Assembly: GCF_030272615.1 (NCBI RefSeq)
Contig: NC_081410.1
Span: 260,636,437 to 260,700,436, forward strand
Length of the DNA stretch: 64,000 nucleotides
Direction of reading: 5' to 3'
Source of the DNA: Cryptomeria japonica
Lineage: Eukaryota; Streptophyta; Pinopsida; Cupressales; Cupressaceae
The translations under genes and the position numbers were made by a program. Numbering within the stretch: position 1 is the stretch's first letter; every line of letters begins with the position of its first letter. The notes under the pieces are model-generated. The model saw nothing but the letters and a program-made list of their open reading frames with translations, had not been told where the DNA came from and did not search any database. Below are positions 1 to 11,480 of this stretch, piece after piece.

Positions 1-407
1 CTGAAGCCATCCTTCCCCTTGAGATTGAGATCCCCTCTCTAAGGGTATCGCTGCAAGACATCCTACCAAAGGAAGAATATAGAATTACCCACTTGCAAGA
101 GCTAGAATTGTTAGATGAAAGGCACCTCAAGGCCTTGAACCATCTCCAGGTATATTAGAACCGCTTGCGGATGAGTTATCACAAAAGAGTCAGAACCCAG
201 GAATTCCAAGTTGGTGTTCTTGTCCTCATGGAGAATCAGAAAAATCTACAAGAAAGAGAAAAGAAAGGCAAGTTCGAACCTAATTGGCTTGAACCATATG
301 TAATTACAACAAAATATGGATCAGGAGCTTATCAGTTGGCTACTCCTAAAGGCAATCCTTTGGATGATCCAATGAATATCATGCACCTCAAAAGATTTTA
401 TGCTTAG
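1..407 (+). pseudogene. Ty3/gypsy integrase C-terminal end (partial)
   Basis: This is the last 134 codons of a Ty3/gypsy pol polyprotein entering from the left edge; the frame begins at base 3 and ends at TAG 405-407. The stretch GKFEPNWLEPYVI followed by GAYQL matches the GPY/F-type module at the integrase C-terminus, which helps choose integration sites. The ending with MNIMHLKRFY is typical of pol termini in plant Ty3 elements. One in-frame TAG at 156-158 breaks the frame, so the copy is defective. The catalytic DDE core lies outside the window. The long 3' non-coding stretch and LTR that follow on the same strand fit one element. Confidence 0.8.
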
Positions 408-1896
408 TCCTCAGAAAGTCTTAAATTGTCAAAAAAATCAAGAAAAATACAAAAAAAAAGATCCTAAAAAAAGCGTCACTTTGGTGAAAACCTGGCAAAA
501 CAGGCACCATGTGACATAAAAAAAAAGAAAATATACAAGAAAAAGAAAGAAAAACAATTCATCCACTAGTGAAAACCACTTTGTGGCGCTATGGACAAGT
601 ACCTTGGTGAAAACCTCCATACAGGCGCCATGGTAAATAACCGGATCCACTGTCTATTAGGTCAACACTGCAAATCACTCTCTATCCAATCCTCCCATTC
701 ATAGCATTATTTCCCTCTCACCTTCCAATAAAACACATGTATGATGATGAGTCTTCACCTGAGTCATGAATAAGGAATGTCCCATCAAGCTCAGCTTTTA
801 TGCCTCTATGTAAGCTTCAAGAAGTCTTCAAAAACAATCCCAGGTCTGCTAGTCACTCTCCAAAACCATAAAATCACTTGCCTAAAATCTACAAGACCAC
901 GTTTCCCTAGGGATGATTCCTTCCCTCGCCTGGCAACCTAATCCTCCATCCTAGTCCTACTCTTGGCAAGAGGTATCAGTTGGTTATATTTGACCTGTTA
1001 AATTTTGTTGGATCTTTTCATATAGACTTGCATCTTTTGCCCTACGATTGCCACTATTTACGACTACCTGGGTTCTTCCATATCTAAGTATGTTATGATA
1101 GGTGCATACTGGGGCATATTTTCATAGTAGTGCATGTTTTGGATCTCTCTTGTACAAACCGATGACTTGGTATTTGTGTTTATCAACACTTACCTTCTCG
1201 TGTACAAGAGTTATTGGTGTGTTTGAGGGTCTCCTTGCACATACCCACAACTTTGTGTCAGTGTTTCTTAACACTTTCATAGCTATGTGTAAGGAATTCC
1301 TATTTATCTGAGAGTCAGTCCACGCCCTGGGTTTCTCATGGCATCTTGATTTCTATAATCAGTGGTACAGGCCACTCCGGGCAACATCAAACTAGGTTGG
1401 CTCTCCACATTTGTTGTGCACAAAATCTCACCATCATTCCATCAAATCCTAAACTCAATAATCCCATGGAGTTCTCAATTTCCCCCACTTCCCATCTATT
1501 CCATATTCTTCTATCTAAGATCATTGTGTCATTATTGGCATACACATCATGTAGAGTGCATTTCTTAGACAGTCATTTTTTTTCCACAAAACATTTACCA
1601 TATAAGATTGCATCACATAAATAAAAGATACACTTATTCATATAGCATTACATTTAGACTGCATCATAAATTATTCACACGTGTATTTATACATAAAGCA
1701 TAAAAAACACTCATCCTGCACCCAAAAACAATGTTAGCAACACATCATAAACATACATACATAAGCATCCACTCTGCATCACAGAATAGGTCCGCATAGC
1801 ACATCCATGATTGCATCCATATATGACATCATAAGAGAAAAAAAAATAATCCATCACAATAAATGATACACATCATCTATCACCAATTGAATCATG
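408..1896 (+). other. 3' untranslated region of the left-edge gypsy element
   Basis: No convincing gene. Just after pol there are three imperfect copies, about 60 bp apart (near 483, 560 and 603), of a segment holding GTGAAAACC and a few bases later GGCGCC-like or GGCACC sequence. The rest is low-complexity, T/C-rich DNA with small ORFs that resemble nothing. It lies between the pol stop and the polypurine tract near 3040, so I read it as the long 3' UTR of the same element. Confidence 0.5.
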
Positions 1897-2370
<474 letters not shown>

Positions 2371-2423
2371 TGTAGACACTTCAAAATAATTATTTTTTAA
2401 TTCCTCACATAATTAATTCTGAT
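2371..2423 (+). repeat. Extra copy of the LTR 5' terminus inside the 3' UTR
   Basis: Starts TGTAGACACTT and continues with AAAATAATTA and TTTTTAATTCCTCA, matching the first 50 or so bases of the LTR at 3049, including the preceding CAAAA. It is followed by the minisatellite rather than by the rest of the LTR, so it is a fragment or duplication of the LTR edge. Confidence 0.7.
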
Positions 2424-2868
2424 TCTGATCATGTCTTATACAAGATGAATCCTTCCTGAAACCAGACGTTGTGCTCTGATCATGTCTTATACAGGATGAA
2501 TCCTTCCTAAAACCAGACATTGTGATCAGTCATGTCTTATACAGGATGAATCCTTCCTGAAACTAGATGCTTTGATCATGTCTTATACAAGATGAATCCT
2601 TCCTGAAACCAGACATTATGATCTGATCATGTCTTATATAGGATGAATCCTTCCTGAAGCCAGACGCTCTGATCATGTCTTATATAGGATGAATCCTTCC
2701 TGAAACTAGACGTTGTGATCAATCATGTCTTATACAGGGTGAATCCTTCTTGAAACCAGATGTTGTGATCAATCATGTCTTATACAGGATGAATCATTCC
2801 TAAAACCAGACGCTTTGATCATCTTTGTCTTATAAAGGATGAATCCTTCCTGAAACCAGACTGAATCT
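2424..2868 (+). repeat. Minisatellite, nine copies of a 46-52 bp unit
   Basis: Nine head-to-tail copies of a unit holding ATGTCTTATACAGGATGAAT, then CCTTCCTGAAACCAGAC and GTTGTGATC. Copies differ by a few substitutions and by spacer length. The array sits in the 3' UTR of a Ty3 element between an LTR-edge copy and the polypurine tract. Tandem repeats in the 3' UTR are known for Tat/Ogre-lineage plant elements and can seed satellites; membership of that lineage is inferred here. Confidence 0.95.
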
Positions 2869-3034
2869 AGATCTTATCAATCGAATCGAACAAGATGTTT
2901 TAATCTTACCTACCTAAGCCATCAAGTTCATACTATAATTTAACAATCAAGAGCTGGGGCATCCTATCATATCAATATCATCATCAAAGAAATGAGATTA
3001 TTCTTTGAATCAACGCGTCATCACACCTCGCTTC

Positions 3035-3048
3035 AAAGAGGGGCAAAA
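3035..3048 (+). promoter_or_regulatory. Polypurine tract of the left-edge gypsy element
   Basis: AAAGAGGGGC followed by AAAA directly abuts the LTR start TGTAGACA. This is the expected primer site for plus-strand synthesis immediately upstream of a 3' LTR. Confidence 0.8.
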
Positions 3049-3715
3049 TGTAGACACTTAAAAATAATTACTTTTTATTATTTTTAATTCCTCAATTAAT
3101 TAATTAATTAATTATGTTAATTCAAATTCTCCTCAATATTAATTAAATATAATTAATATTGTCACTATGGTATGTGACTAATTTATTTAATAAATCAATC
3201 CCTTTCTTTTTTCTTCTAAAAATTAAATCCTCACAAATCTCCCTCTTAGCTAATTAATTTCAATTAATTAGTTAACCCACATGACTCCTACAAACCATCT
3301 TCTTAATTCATCATTAACCTAATAAAGTCTTCTAGAAACTCCCTAAACTCACTTAACCTTATTCTTCTAATTTTTAATTCCCTCCGCTCATTCTCTCTCC
3401 TAGTCAAATCCTCCTACAAATCCTAATCCCACCTAACATTTCCTCTAATCCCCCTCCTAATGAGTTGCTAATGGCTAATCATCATGATTAGCCACAAAGT
3501 CAACTCCTTGTCCCTTCCATCCAAACACTAGCTTTTAATGCTCTTTTCCTAGGTGAATGTGAGATTTTCAAAATCTCACAATCCTCTAGACATCTCCTCT
3601 CCCAAGGAATTTTTCATTCCTTCTTATTCCTCCAATCCCCATGATTATCCCTTTTTGGAGAATTTTAAATTCCTCCTCCCCATTCTTCAAAGAATGTCAC
3701 ATCCCTTGCTCCTCT

Positions 3716-3792
3716 CAAGGCACATTGGGAAGCCTTCCCAATGCACCTTGCTCTTCTCAAGGTATCTTGGGAAATCTTCCCAATGCACCTTG
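3716..3792 (+). repeat. Duplicated hairpin in LTR U3
   Basis: Two tandem 42-bp units, 3716-3750 and 3758-3792. In the first, arms CAAGG and CCTTG enclose perfect arms CATTGGGAAG and CTTCCCAATG around one base. In the second, CAAGG and CCTTG again enclose TTGGGAA and TTCCCAA around a three-base loop. The pair lies about 140 bp upstream of the TATA box. Confidence 0.85.
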
Positions 3793-3932
3793 AGGAGTGT
3801 GGAGACAAGAAATGACTTTAAGGCATATTTCTTGGTCTCCACACCCTCTCTTGGACCTTGTGTGAGCTCACAAGCAATCCTATCCCTTCATCTTGGACCC
3901 ATCCCAACCATCCATTCTTCCTCTCTTCTTCC

Positions 3933-3940
3933 TATAAATT
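3933..3940 (+). promoter_or_regulatory. TATA box of the 3049 LTR
   Basis: TATAAATT in the sequence CCTATAAATTGAGG, near the downstream end of the LTR where a pol II promoter of an LTR element is expected. Confidence 0.6.
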
Positions 3941-4307
3941 GAGGGATCTATCCCTTCATTGATCATCTCCAAGTTTAGTAATCTTATGTTGTCCTTTTGA
4001 GCCCAGGAAATCATCTTGGCAACCTTATCATGTTCAAATCATATCTCATCCACACTTGATCATCTCATCCTTATCATCTTCCAAATCCATTCCATTTGTG
4101 CACAACATTGGAGAGCCATCCACATAAAGCAAGCAAGAGGAGCACATCAAGTGGAGCATCATCCAAGGGCACCTTGACTTCATCAAGCTCAATCTGAGGG
4201 AGAGGTAAAAACAACAAGGTATAAGCATTATTTTCATATTTTTATGTGGTTTTATGCATGCTTCATGTTCTTATACTTTTAGTGTTTGATTTGTATGTTA
4301 ACAACCA

Positions 4308-6232
4308 CTAATCCACCCTATTGGGTTTTTCATCCTCTTCATTCCCTATAGCCGTCCTTGGTGGGAGAACTTTGGCAAGTGGTACCACTCCCAATCCATT
4401 GGTCACTCCCAGGTCCACTACCTTCTTTAACAATTCAGACCCCCTCATCTTTTCTTGGAGTTTCTTCATTAAGTCCTCAATACTCTCTTGAGGTTTTCCC
4501 CCCTCATTTGTATCGATGGACAAATTTTTCCTCGATGCTGACCTTGTCTTCTGAGTGTACTCCTTACGGCTTCTCGATTGAGGTACCCCTTAAGTGGACT
4601 CATTTTATTTCACCTTTCAGGCACTGGGCCTTACCCTCTGGCTTAACCATTGCTTGGTCCTATTGATGACCACTTGAGAAACTTTTTCAATATTTACATT
4701 TTCACTCACCGACCACTTCATTGGAGAGAGAGGTTTCTTATCAATTTCTATCCCTTTTTATGCCGCATCAAGAAAGTCTCCATCGTCTCTGAGGTCTTTG
4801 GGGAGATTGGTTTCAATTTCAAAATCTTTGATCTGTGGCATGGACAACTGACTATAACTCTTTTCTCTAACTTCAGAACTATCCCGAAGGTTAGCACAAA
4901 AATCCTCTAGTCTCGGCTTGTGTCCCTTATATGCCTTAGGCATATCTTGTTTGAGTTTCCCTTAGGGGTCATTGAACTCCCTAGCATAATCATATTCCTT
5001 CGGGTTCAAATCCTAAAGCTCTAGCTCTGGTTATTTTGCAACCTGTATTTTTTAGCATGCGAAATATCCAATTGATACCGAGAAATCAATACCTGTTTTA
5101 TGTTTTGTAGACAAAAGAGACTTGAGGCCCAAAAGTTGCCTTACATACTCTAGAAAAATTACTCTATCATTACAGTATCAGGGTAGTGACATTGGGTTCC
5201 CTGTGAATCCGCTAACCCTGATGTAGGTTGAGCGTGGGTTTTGGATGAACCAACATGCCCACTCTCGGATAATAGCCATGGCCTCCGAGCTAATTTGGTA
5301 TCCTACGTCCCCTGTTAATTTGATTATTAATGGAAAAATGAAGGCATCATTAATTCTCTTGAAATGAGCCTTTGCATTGGCTAGAGTGAGTTGGGAATAA
5401 TACTGCCATACCTTCTTTTGTCGTTCCTCCTCTCCCTATTGACCTTCTACCTATAGCCCTGGAAACTTTCTAGCTCTACCAGCTACCCAAATGACATAAG
5501 ATGTGAAAATGAACTTTTGGGTCTCATGAACCTTTTCATTTGTTTGTAGATATTGTCAGAGAGGATCTGCGACCAATCAAAATATTGTTTCCCTATTAAG
5601 ATAGTGTTCATAAACTAGAACATCCATGGATGGAAATGTTTACAATCCAGCTTGCCAAAGGCCTTGCTGAGCATAATGATTAAGTCTCTCTAAGGCTCTT
5701 TTAAATCTTCCCTCTAGATCTCTGTTGCCTTGAGACCTATTTTTCTTTCTTCTTCCAACTAGTTCTTATTCATGTGCCTTTTACTTGATGCAACTTTGTC
5801 ATTCCATGCCTTTAAGGCCTCTTCTTCAGTTCAAAGGAATATCTCTTCCCTAGTTAGGATGTCAAAAACAAACCCTAGCATATCAGGAGACAAGTCTATA
5901 ACCATTTTCCCTTGTGCATATGTGCACTTTCTAGTATCTGTGTTATAAAATGGGGCAATTGTCATTATGAACTCAGGTGCTTATACTAATTGTGGAAAGG
6001 TGGTGGCTTCCACCAGGCCTGATCTTTTGATTCTCTGGTGGAGGGCCTCCAAACTAGGTTTGTCTAACTGAGTCCTGATATCCTCAAGTTCTATATGGCC
6101 AATTTATGTATCTATGACCCACCTGATTTGATCATCCAGCTTCGAAGTGTAGACTTGCCCCTGATAATGATACTTCATGGTGGCTGGGAGTCTATCAATT
6201 TCTTTGCCTCTTTTGCTAGAGGATGAGTCCAT
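4308..6232 (-). pseudogene. Decayed ORF, retroelement third-ORF-like (plant transposon protein type)
   Basis: Reading leftward from ATG at 6230-6232, one frame runs for several hundred codons with many TAG/TAA stops, then continues after at least one frame change to 4308. The N-terminus is Ser-rich (MDSSSSKRGKE). A mid-part reads EFIMTIAPFY, then GKMVIDLSPDMLGFVFDIL and EEIF. This matches in pattern the third ORF of the Athila-like element here, which reads EFMHSF, then GLRVIAMEERIEKVIGLL and GELF. I therefore assign it, tentatively, to the plant retroelement-associated ORF family of unknown function. The C-terminal segments (4758-4943 and 4308-4523) are charged and helical in look. It abuts the LTR end at about 4302 in antisense orientation. 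Confidence 0.45.
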
Positions 6233-6295
6233 CTAGCCACTCGAATCTATTAGAAGAAAATAAATTGTCAGTCCTTGATTATAATCACAAAATTT

Positions 6296-6463
6296 CACTT
6301 GCTTTGGGACTTCGGGGTCTCGGACTAGGTATAGATGAACTAGGTCCAGAACTCCGGGATTTAGGAGTTTCGGGTTAGGTATGCATAAGGCAGTCTGGAA
6401 CTCTGGGGTTCTGGGTTGGGTATGTATGGATGAGGTAGTCCGGAACTCTAGGGTTCCAGGTGG
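6296..6463. repeat. Short cluster of GGAACTC...GGGTTCC dyad repeats
   Basis: Four imperfect copies of a roughly 22-bp dyad motif, at about 6302, 6343, 6390 and 6440, with arms such as GGAAC and GTTCC around CTCTGGG. The same motif makes up the larger array at 37366-38237, so the two regions share a repeat family. Open frames across it on both strands come from the repeat structure. Confidence 0.6.
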
Positions 6464-6469
6464 GATCAA

Positions 6470-7485
6470 GCCAACCAGGGATAAATTTAAGAAACCACCC
6501 CCCAGGCAACTGTGTAAAATCTTGGTGAATCAGACTTTATTTTTGGGGGGAAATTTTCATATCAATGGCGATTTTTTTTTTAAATGGGAAAAAAAATTAT
6601 TTTATATTGGCGATTTTTTTCTAGGGTATGATAATTCCATAAATTTTTGGAGAATAATACCTTGTTCTATGGGGAAATATTTATTGTGGGAGGTGAATAA
6701 TTTTTGTTAAAAGGAATGAATATATAATTGTATGAGTGAAAATTTTTACTCCGAAGGAAAAATTATTTAAATGTATTGGCGATTTTTATCCACCGCTTGA
6801 AAATTATTTAAATGTATTGGCGAATATTTTGTTATTTATGGAAAAATATATAATTTATTGGTGATTTCATGAATTCATTGTCATTAATAGACAAGGCACA
6901 TCACATCACATAAATTCATAATACAATGAGTCCAGACTCTGCACGATGTATCAATAAGTGTGACCTCTTTGACACGTGAAGGGTGACACATACCTAAAAT
7001 CTATCAATGATTTTAAACCGTTCAATGATCGTAGATCAATGGTTGAAGTTTTATTTCGGCCCAATTTTCTTAAGAGAACATAGCTCACCAGAAAGTACCC
7101 GGAATGGAATTGGATTCAATAGACACATATCAAATGTCATGAATCACGATCGATAATTTTGTTCATTTAATATATATCTATTCACTTACGGCAATCCACT
7201 TTGTCCCCATGACTTCCAATGTGATACTTGCCAATTTGGTACTGGTTCATAGATGTTTCCATTTTCGCACAATAGTGCATTTATGGGAAATATCTGCAGA
7301 GATACGAAAGATTTAAAAAAAATTATAGTAGTTAATACGGTTAAAGAAGTAATTATTACAATCAAGAGCTTCAACAATTTATATACGATCTATGCTTCTT
7401 TCATCTTCAATTAGCCTTTTCCATTTGGTAGATAAATAGTTGGAGCTTCAGCTGACTCATGGTATTTTAGGTTTATAGGCTCAAG
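6470..7485. other. AT-rich non-coding DNA
   Basis: No gene seen. The phrase TTGGCGATTTTT or TTGGCGAAT recurs at least four times between 6560 and 6870. Similar GGCGAAT/GGCGATT phrases recur near 36845-37090, next to the other block of dyad repeats, so the two regions may be diverged copies of one LTR family. A GATCAATGGTTGA motif near 7030 resembles part of the 270-290 bp repeat at 10.2 kb. Confidence 0.4.
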
Positions 7486-8143
7486 TTGTTTAATTTGTTA
7501 ATCTGTTTTCTCAAGATGGACACTCCCATCTGCTTAAGAAGCATTTCTAGAGAGGACCAGAGGGCCTTTCTAGGCTCCGTTAGAGACCCAACCCTCGAAT
7601 CAGTCTGCAATGAGGTTGGGTCATTCACCAATGAGGTTGTGCGGATGGTGCTGGGTAGAGAGTTTCTGTGAAATGAAAAATAGGTATCGTTTTAACATGA
7701 ACATTACATCCCGCTTCTTAGCGTCTCTTTTGGACCTAGGAGGAGACAAGGTGGATATCCTGATGCTGTTGAGGAAGGTTTTTAAGGAAGACTTCCTTGG
7801 AGATGACATTACTCTTGTCATCCTTGCAGAAGTAGGGGTGGGGATCCCTTGGGTGAGTGAATTATCCAAGCTTCTCCTCCCTGACCAAGCAGTGCCAGTG
7901 GCCAGGCAACCATTTCTCCTAAACCTGAATGTGGAGCAGTTGACGCATCACAAAAAATGGGCACAGATTGGAAAGGACTTCCTTCAGAAATGGTTCCTCC
8001 TAGACCACTTTCCAAACTACATGTGGCTTGAAGAATTCTCTCAGCTTATGCTATCTGAAGAATTCTACATGGAAGGAGGGCCAAATTCTTACGGCAAAAT
8101 TGTAAACAATTCCACTACCTGTGCCCTAGCCCCGCTCGCCTGA
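7486..8143 (+). pseudogene. Unrecognised ORF pair, probably one frameshifted gene
   Basis: Two overlapping plus-strand frames, 7486-7671 and 7610-8143, read as consecutive parts of one protein with a +1 frame change in the overlap. The second encodes 177 residues with alternating hydrophobic and charged segments (for example FLASLLDLGGDKVDILMLL and KDFLQKWFLLDHFPNYMWL). It ends at a TGA followed by AT-rich DNA. I do not recognise a domain or catalytic motif. It could be a fragment of a retroelement accessory ORF or an exon of a decayed host gene. Confidence 0.3.
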
Positions 8144-8742
8144 AGTTTTTTTTCCTATGTCCTCGAACCCTAACAAGCTGAGTGATAGTGGCTCACTCAT
8201 TTTGGCTTTTAATTTTTGGGGGGACTCAAGTCTCAGACAAAAAAATTGTAAATTTCAAAAGCATAAATATTAATAATAATTTTTCAAATTCCAATTTGTT
8301 TCAGTTTGCCTCTTACAGTCTTATGGATATAAAAATGTTTTTTATGATTCTATTTCATTTTTATTAATTAATTTCTTTCAAATGATTTTTGTATATGAGC
8401 TACGTTATTTCAATTATTTGTTAAACAATGGAAATAAATTTAATACTGTGATCTTTTTTATGTAATGCTATAAAAATAAAATTCAGTTCGTTCCATTAAT
8501 TATTTGTACATTGAATATGGTTGATTATAATTTTATAAATATATAGTCATTCGAAATACAAAATTTCAAAAGTTTCAAGATACAAAAGTTTATCAGTAAA
8601 GGTTTTTTCATTCTATTAATTCAAAAGTTTCAAGATACAAAATTTGCAGTCATTCATGCATAAACGCAAACAAAGAGAAAAACATGTTGCCCACAGCTTA
8701 TAACAAGCAGAAAAAAAAACCAGTTCATTGCCGATAGGCCGC
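8144..8742. other. AT-rich non-coding DNA with a short direct repeat
   Basis: No gene seen. TTTCAAGATACAAAA preceded by TTCAAAAG occurs twice, near 8567 and 8621. The stretch separates two convergent decayed ORFs. Confidence 0.4.
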
Positions 8743-9531
8743 TCACTCAGTCTCACTATCCTCCTGGGTCGCCTCCTCCCAGTCCCTTCCCTCCTCGGAG
8801 GTCGATGCTTTGGCTTTCCCTTTTGCCACTTCAGCTTTCATTTTTGGAATGTAGTTTAGGCACCGAAAGTCAGGGTCGCCCTCCAAGCTTGCCAGTAGCT
8901 GTATGGCCCTTCCTTCTTGAGCCCTATCTCTCAATTCCCTACCAACCTCCATCCTTGCCACCACATGCAAAGCCTTTAGGACTTCATCCACCCTGGTTAA
9001 TTTCACAAAGAGTTTCATCACTTCCCACCCCACTCGGGCCCGTTCACGACACTGGTATTTGATTTCATCCTCTGGGCCATGAATAAAAGGAAGTAATTTG
9101 TCCTGGTCGTCCCCTTCCTTAATTTGAATGCCAACTCCTAGCACCACCCACTCCAAGATTGAATCTAGGTTAATTAAAAAATCTCCATCAATCAATTTGA
9201 CCAATGTGAGTTTTACCTTTTCCATCTTCGGTTCGAATTCATAGGCCCACGCCAAAATCAGAGAGTAAACCTCCATGTTAGTTTGATACCAGTGATTGAT
9301 GTGTGCCACCTCCTCCGCAAGCATCAGTCAAGCTTCCGCCCATAACTTCTCCTCCTTGAACAGTCCTTGCATTCGTTTATCAGATACCTTGCCCCAAAAG
9401 GGCACCAACTTCTTGTCTGTTCGAAGTGTGAAATTGGCCTCCATGGTCACCTGCAATTTCAAAAGAACTTCTTGCAAAAAATTTCTTACAGAAGCCACGA
9501 TTCTACGAACTACAGATTTGTTTTGCTTCAA
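8743..9531 (-). pseudogene. Unrecognised acidic-tailed ORF with one in-frame stop
   Basis: One minus-strand frame runs from ATG at 9529-9531 to 8743, about 262 codons, broken only by a TGA at 9328-9330. Residues 1-67 include KSVVRRIVASVRNFL and KLVPFWGKVSDKRM; the remainder is rich in Glu, Lys and Leu and ends in an acidic tail (EEGRDWEEATQEDSETE). No domain is recognised and no membrane segment is evident. The start overlaps a 52-bp tandem duplication. It may belong to the same group of retroelement-associated ORFs as the other decayed genes nearby, but I cannot show that. Confidence 0.35.
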
Positions 9532-9594
9532 AGCAAAAACTGGAAGCTACGATTCTACGAACTACAGATTTGTTCTGCTTCAAAGCAAAAATTG
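9491..9594. repeat. 52-bp tandem duplication
   Basis: Two copies, 9491-9542 and 9543-9594, each holding ACGATTCTACGAACTACAG and TTTGTTYTGCTTCAAAGC; they differ at only a few bases. The first overlaps the start region of the minus-strand ORF ending at 8743. Confidence 0.9.
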
Positions 9595-10119
9595 GTACAC
9601 AAATCATAAGGTAATAAATTCCGCCTCCGTCTTCTCTTATAGGTCGAGTAATGAATGTGCACGATAAGGTATTAATGCCATGAGGTCAAGAAAAATATTT
9701 CCTACCATCCTCCCCTTCCTCCGTTCGTGTGACATGCCACAGACAACTCCTTTTGCAACAATCAATCGCCACCTTGGCATTTGTACTTTCCAAATTTATG
9801 TTGAACATTTATATATATTTTTAAACTATTTTTTAAAATTATATATCGTAAACATATTTTCAAAGAATTTTATTAAACTTTAAATTAATATTTTAGATTT
9901 AATATTGAATGTTTTCTTTTTTATATTAAACTTTTACCTTTCAAATTGAATATCAAAATTTATATTTATATTTAGTTATTTGTTTTATTCTAGAATCTAA
10001 GTTTCATGTTTTATACTATTTTTGAATTTCAAATTTTTACAAATAATATTAACATTATATTTAATAGTTATCTCAAACTATTGCAGTTTCCACATCTTTA
10101 AAATTTAAATGTCTCTTAT
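9595..10119. other. AT-rich non-coding DNA
   Basis: No gene or structured repeat seen; mostly A/T-rich sequence leading into the tandem array. Confidence 0.4.
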
Positions 10120-10911
10120 TATGGGACCGACGACATCTAACAACACTCAAGTTCTCAACAGGTATCATCGTCCGTCGAATGAGCAAAGATCAACGACTTA
10201 GGGTGGATTTCGGTCCAAATGTGGGTATTGAACACATTTGTGAGAACTTCACCTGGAATTGAACATTGTAAATTTAATTAAATATAATTAAGTCTATAGT
10301 CTATAGACTATAAATCTCTTTTTTGGGCGAAATTTTAAAATGATTAAATAGACTTTAAAAACAAACCCAAAAAGTGACACGAGTATGGTGACGTGCCAGA
10401 AAAATGGCAAAAGTCGTGGGACCCACTTCATCTGAAAACAGGTACCATCGACCCAACGACCGTTGGATGAACAAAAATCAATGGATTAGGGTGGATTTCG
10501 GCCTGAATGTGGGAAGTGAACACCTTTCTGAGAACTTCGCCCGGAATTGGACATTTTAAATTTAATTAAATATAATTAAGTCTATAATGCTTTTTTTGGG
10601 CGAAGGTTTAAAATGATTAAATAGACTTAAAAATCAAACCCGAAAAGTGACATGTCCGAGTATGGTGACATGCCAGAAAAATGGCAGAAGTCATGGGACC
10701 CACTACATCTGAAAATAGGTACCATCGACCATTGGATGAATAAAGATCAACGACTTAGGATGGATTTCGGGGCGAATGTGGGAAGTGAACAACTTTCTGA
10801 GAACTTTGCCCGAAAAAGTGACACGAGTATGGTGACGTGCCCGAAAACTGGCAGAAGTCATCAGACCCACGACAACTGACAATAGGTACCATCATCTATT
10901 GGATGAGCAAA
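10120..10911 (+). repeat. Tandem array, period 270-290 bp (left part)
   Basis: Three successive copies anchored on AGATCAACGACTTAGG, then GGATTTCGG and GAATGTGGGAAGTGAAC, at 10187, 10475 and 10744 (spacings 288 and 269). Each unit also has GGTACCATCG, AATTAAATATAATTAAGTC and GTGACACGAGTATGG. The third is internally shortened. Insertion of the copia element at 10912 splits a further copy, and the array resumes at 18301. Confidence 0.9.
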
Positions 10912-11097
10912 TGAAAGGAAATAAAAGAGCAAGGAAAGGAAAATTAATCCAAGAAAGTTTATGATGAAGTAATTGTTACCAAGAGAAAAGCAATAAACTT
11001 GGAGCATCACCCAAATGTGAAGAAGGAGGCACAAGAACTTTTGAAAGGGGAAAAGCAAAGAAAAACCCCTTGTGATATTATGAATGAGGCAATGCCT

Positions 11098-11159
<62 letters not shown>

Positions 11160-11464
11160 AAGAAGCTCTTTACAATATTGTCATTAAGAAGAAATGAGAG
11201 AGGAGGCATCTCTTAAATAGAGATGAGGAGAGGAGTTACAAAGTAACTCCCAAATCTATGAATGCCACCATTCATAAAATGTGTGTGCCATGTGTCCACA
11301 TCCTCTTATGGAGGAAATCTAATATTCCTTAATAAAGGAAAATAAAAGAAATGACTTGTCCTCACACATGTACTAGAGGACAAATTACATGTAGGAATTC
11401 CAAAGGAATATCCTAAACTAAATAAAAATAAACCTAAGCTAAGTAAAGATTAAATATTCTAACA
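10912..11464 (-). mobile_element. 3' LTR of copia element
   Basis: 553 bp; in element orientation it begins TGTTAGAATATT and ends CTTTCA. It differs from the 5' LTR only near 11029 (C against G) and in the AATAAAGGAAA phrase near 11337. It carries a (GA)n run at 11103-11158. Confidence 0.97.
11103..11158. repeat. (GA)n microsatellite in copia LTR
   Basis: About 28 GA units (CT in the element sense), downstream of the LTR TATA-like site and so probably in the transcribed R-U5 part. The same run is present at equal length in the other LTR at 17934-17989. Confidence 0.95.
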
Positions 11465-11480
11465 CCCCCCCTTAAGCTTT
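11465..11480 (-). promoter_or_regulatory. Polypurine tract of copia element
   Basis: In element orientation AAGCTTAAGGGGGGG directly precedes the 3' LTR start TGTTAG. The pol stop codon TAA lies within it, so coding and PPT overlap. Confidence 0.9.

Larger units (their letters stand above)
3049..4302 (+). mobile_element. 3' LTR of the left-edge Ty3/gypsy element
   Basis: The start is well supported: TGTAGACA preceded by a polypurine tract. The 5' part is rich in TTAATTAA-type sequence. A TATA box lies at 3933 and a hairpin-forming duplication at 3716-3792 is just upstream, so U3 covers most of the length. The right end is not sharp: TGTTAACA near 4302 is a plausible CA terminus, and antisense coding sequence of another family begins around 4308. 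The partner 5' LTR is outside the window, so neither the end nor the TSD can be confirmed. Confidence 0.6.

Noticed and set aside
2424-2868. Possible CRISPR-like array (regular repeats)
   Set aside because: There are no unique spacers, the repeats are head to tail with drift, and the context is a plant retroelement.
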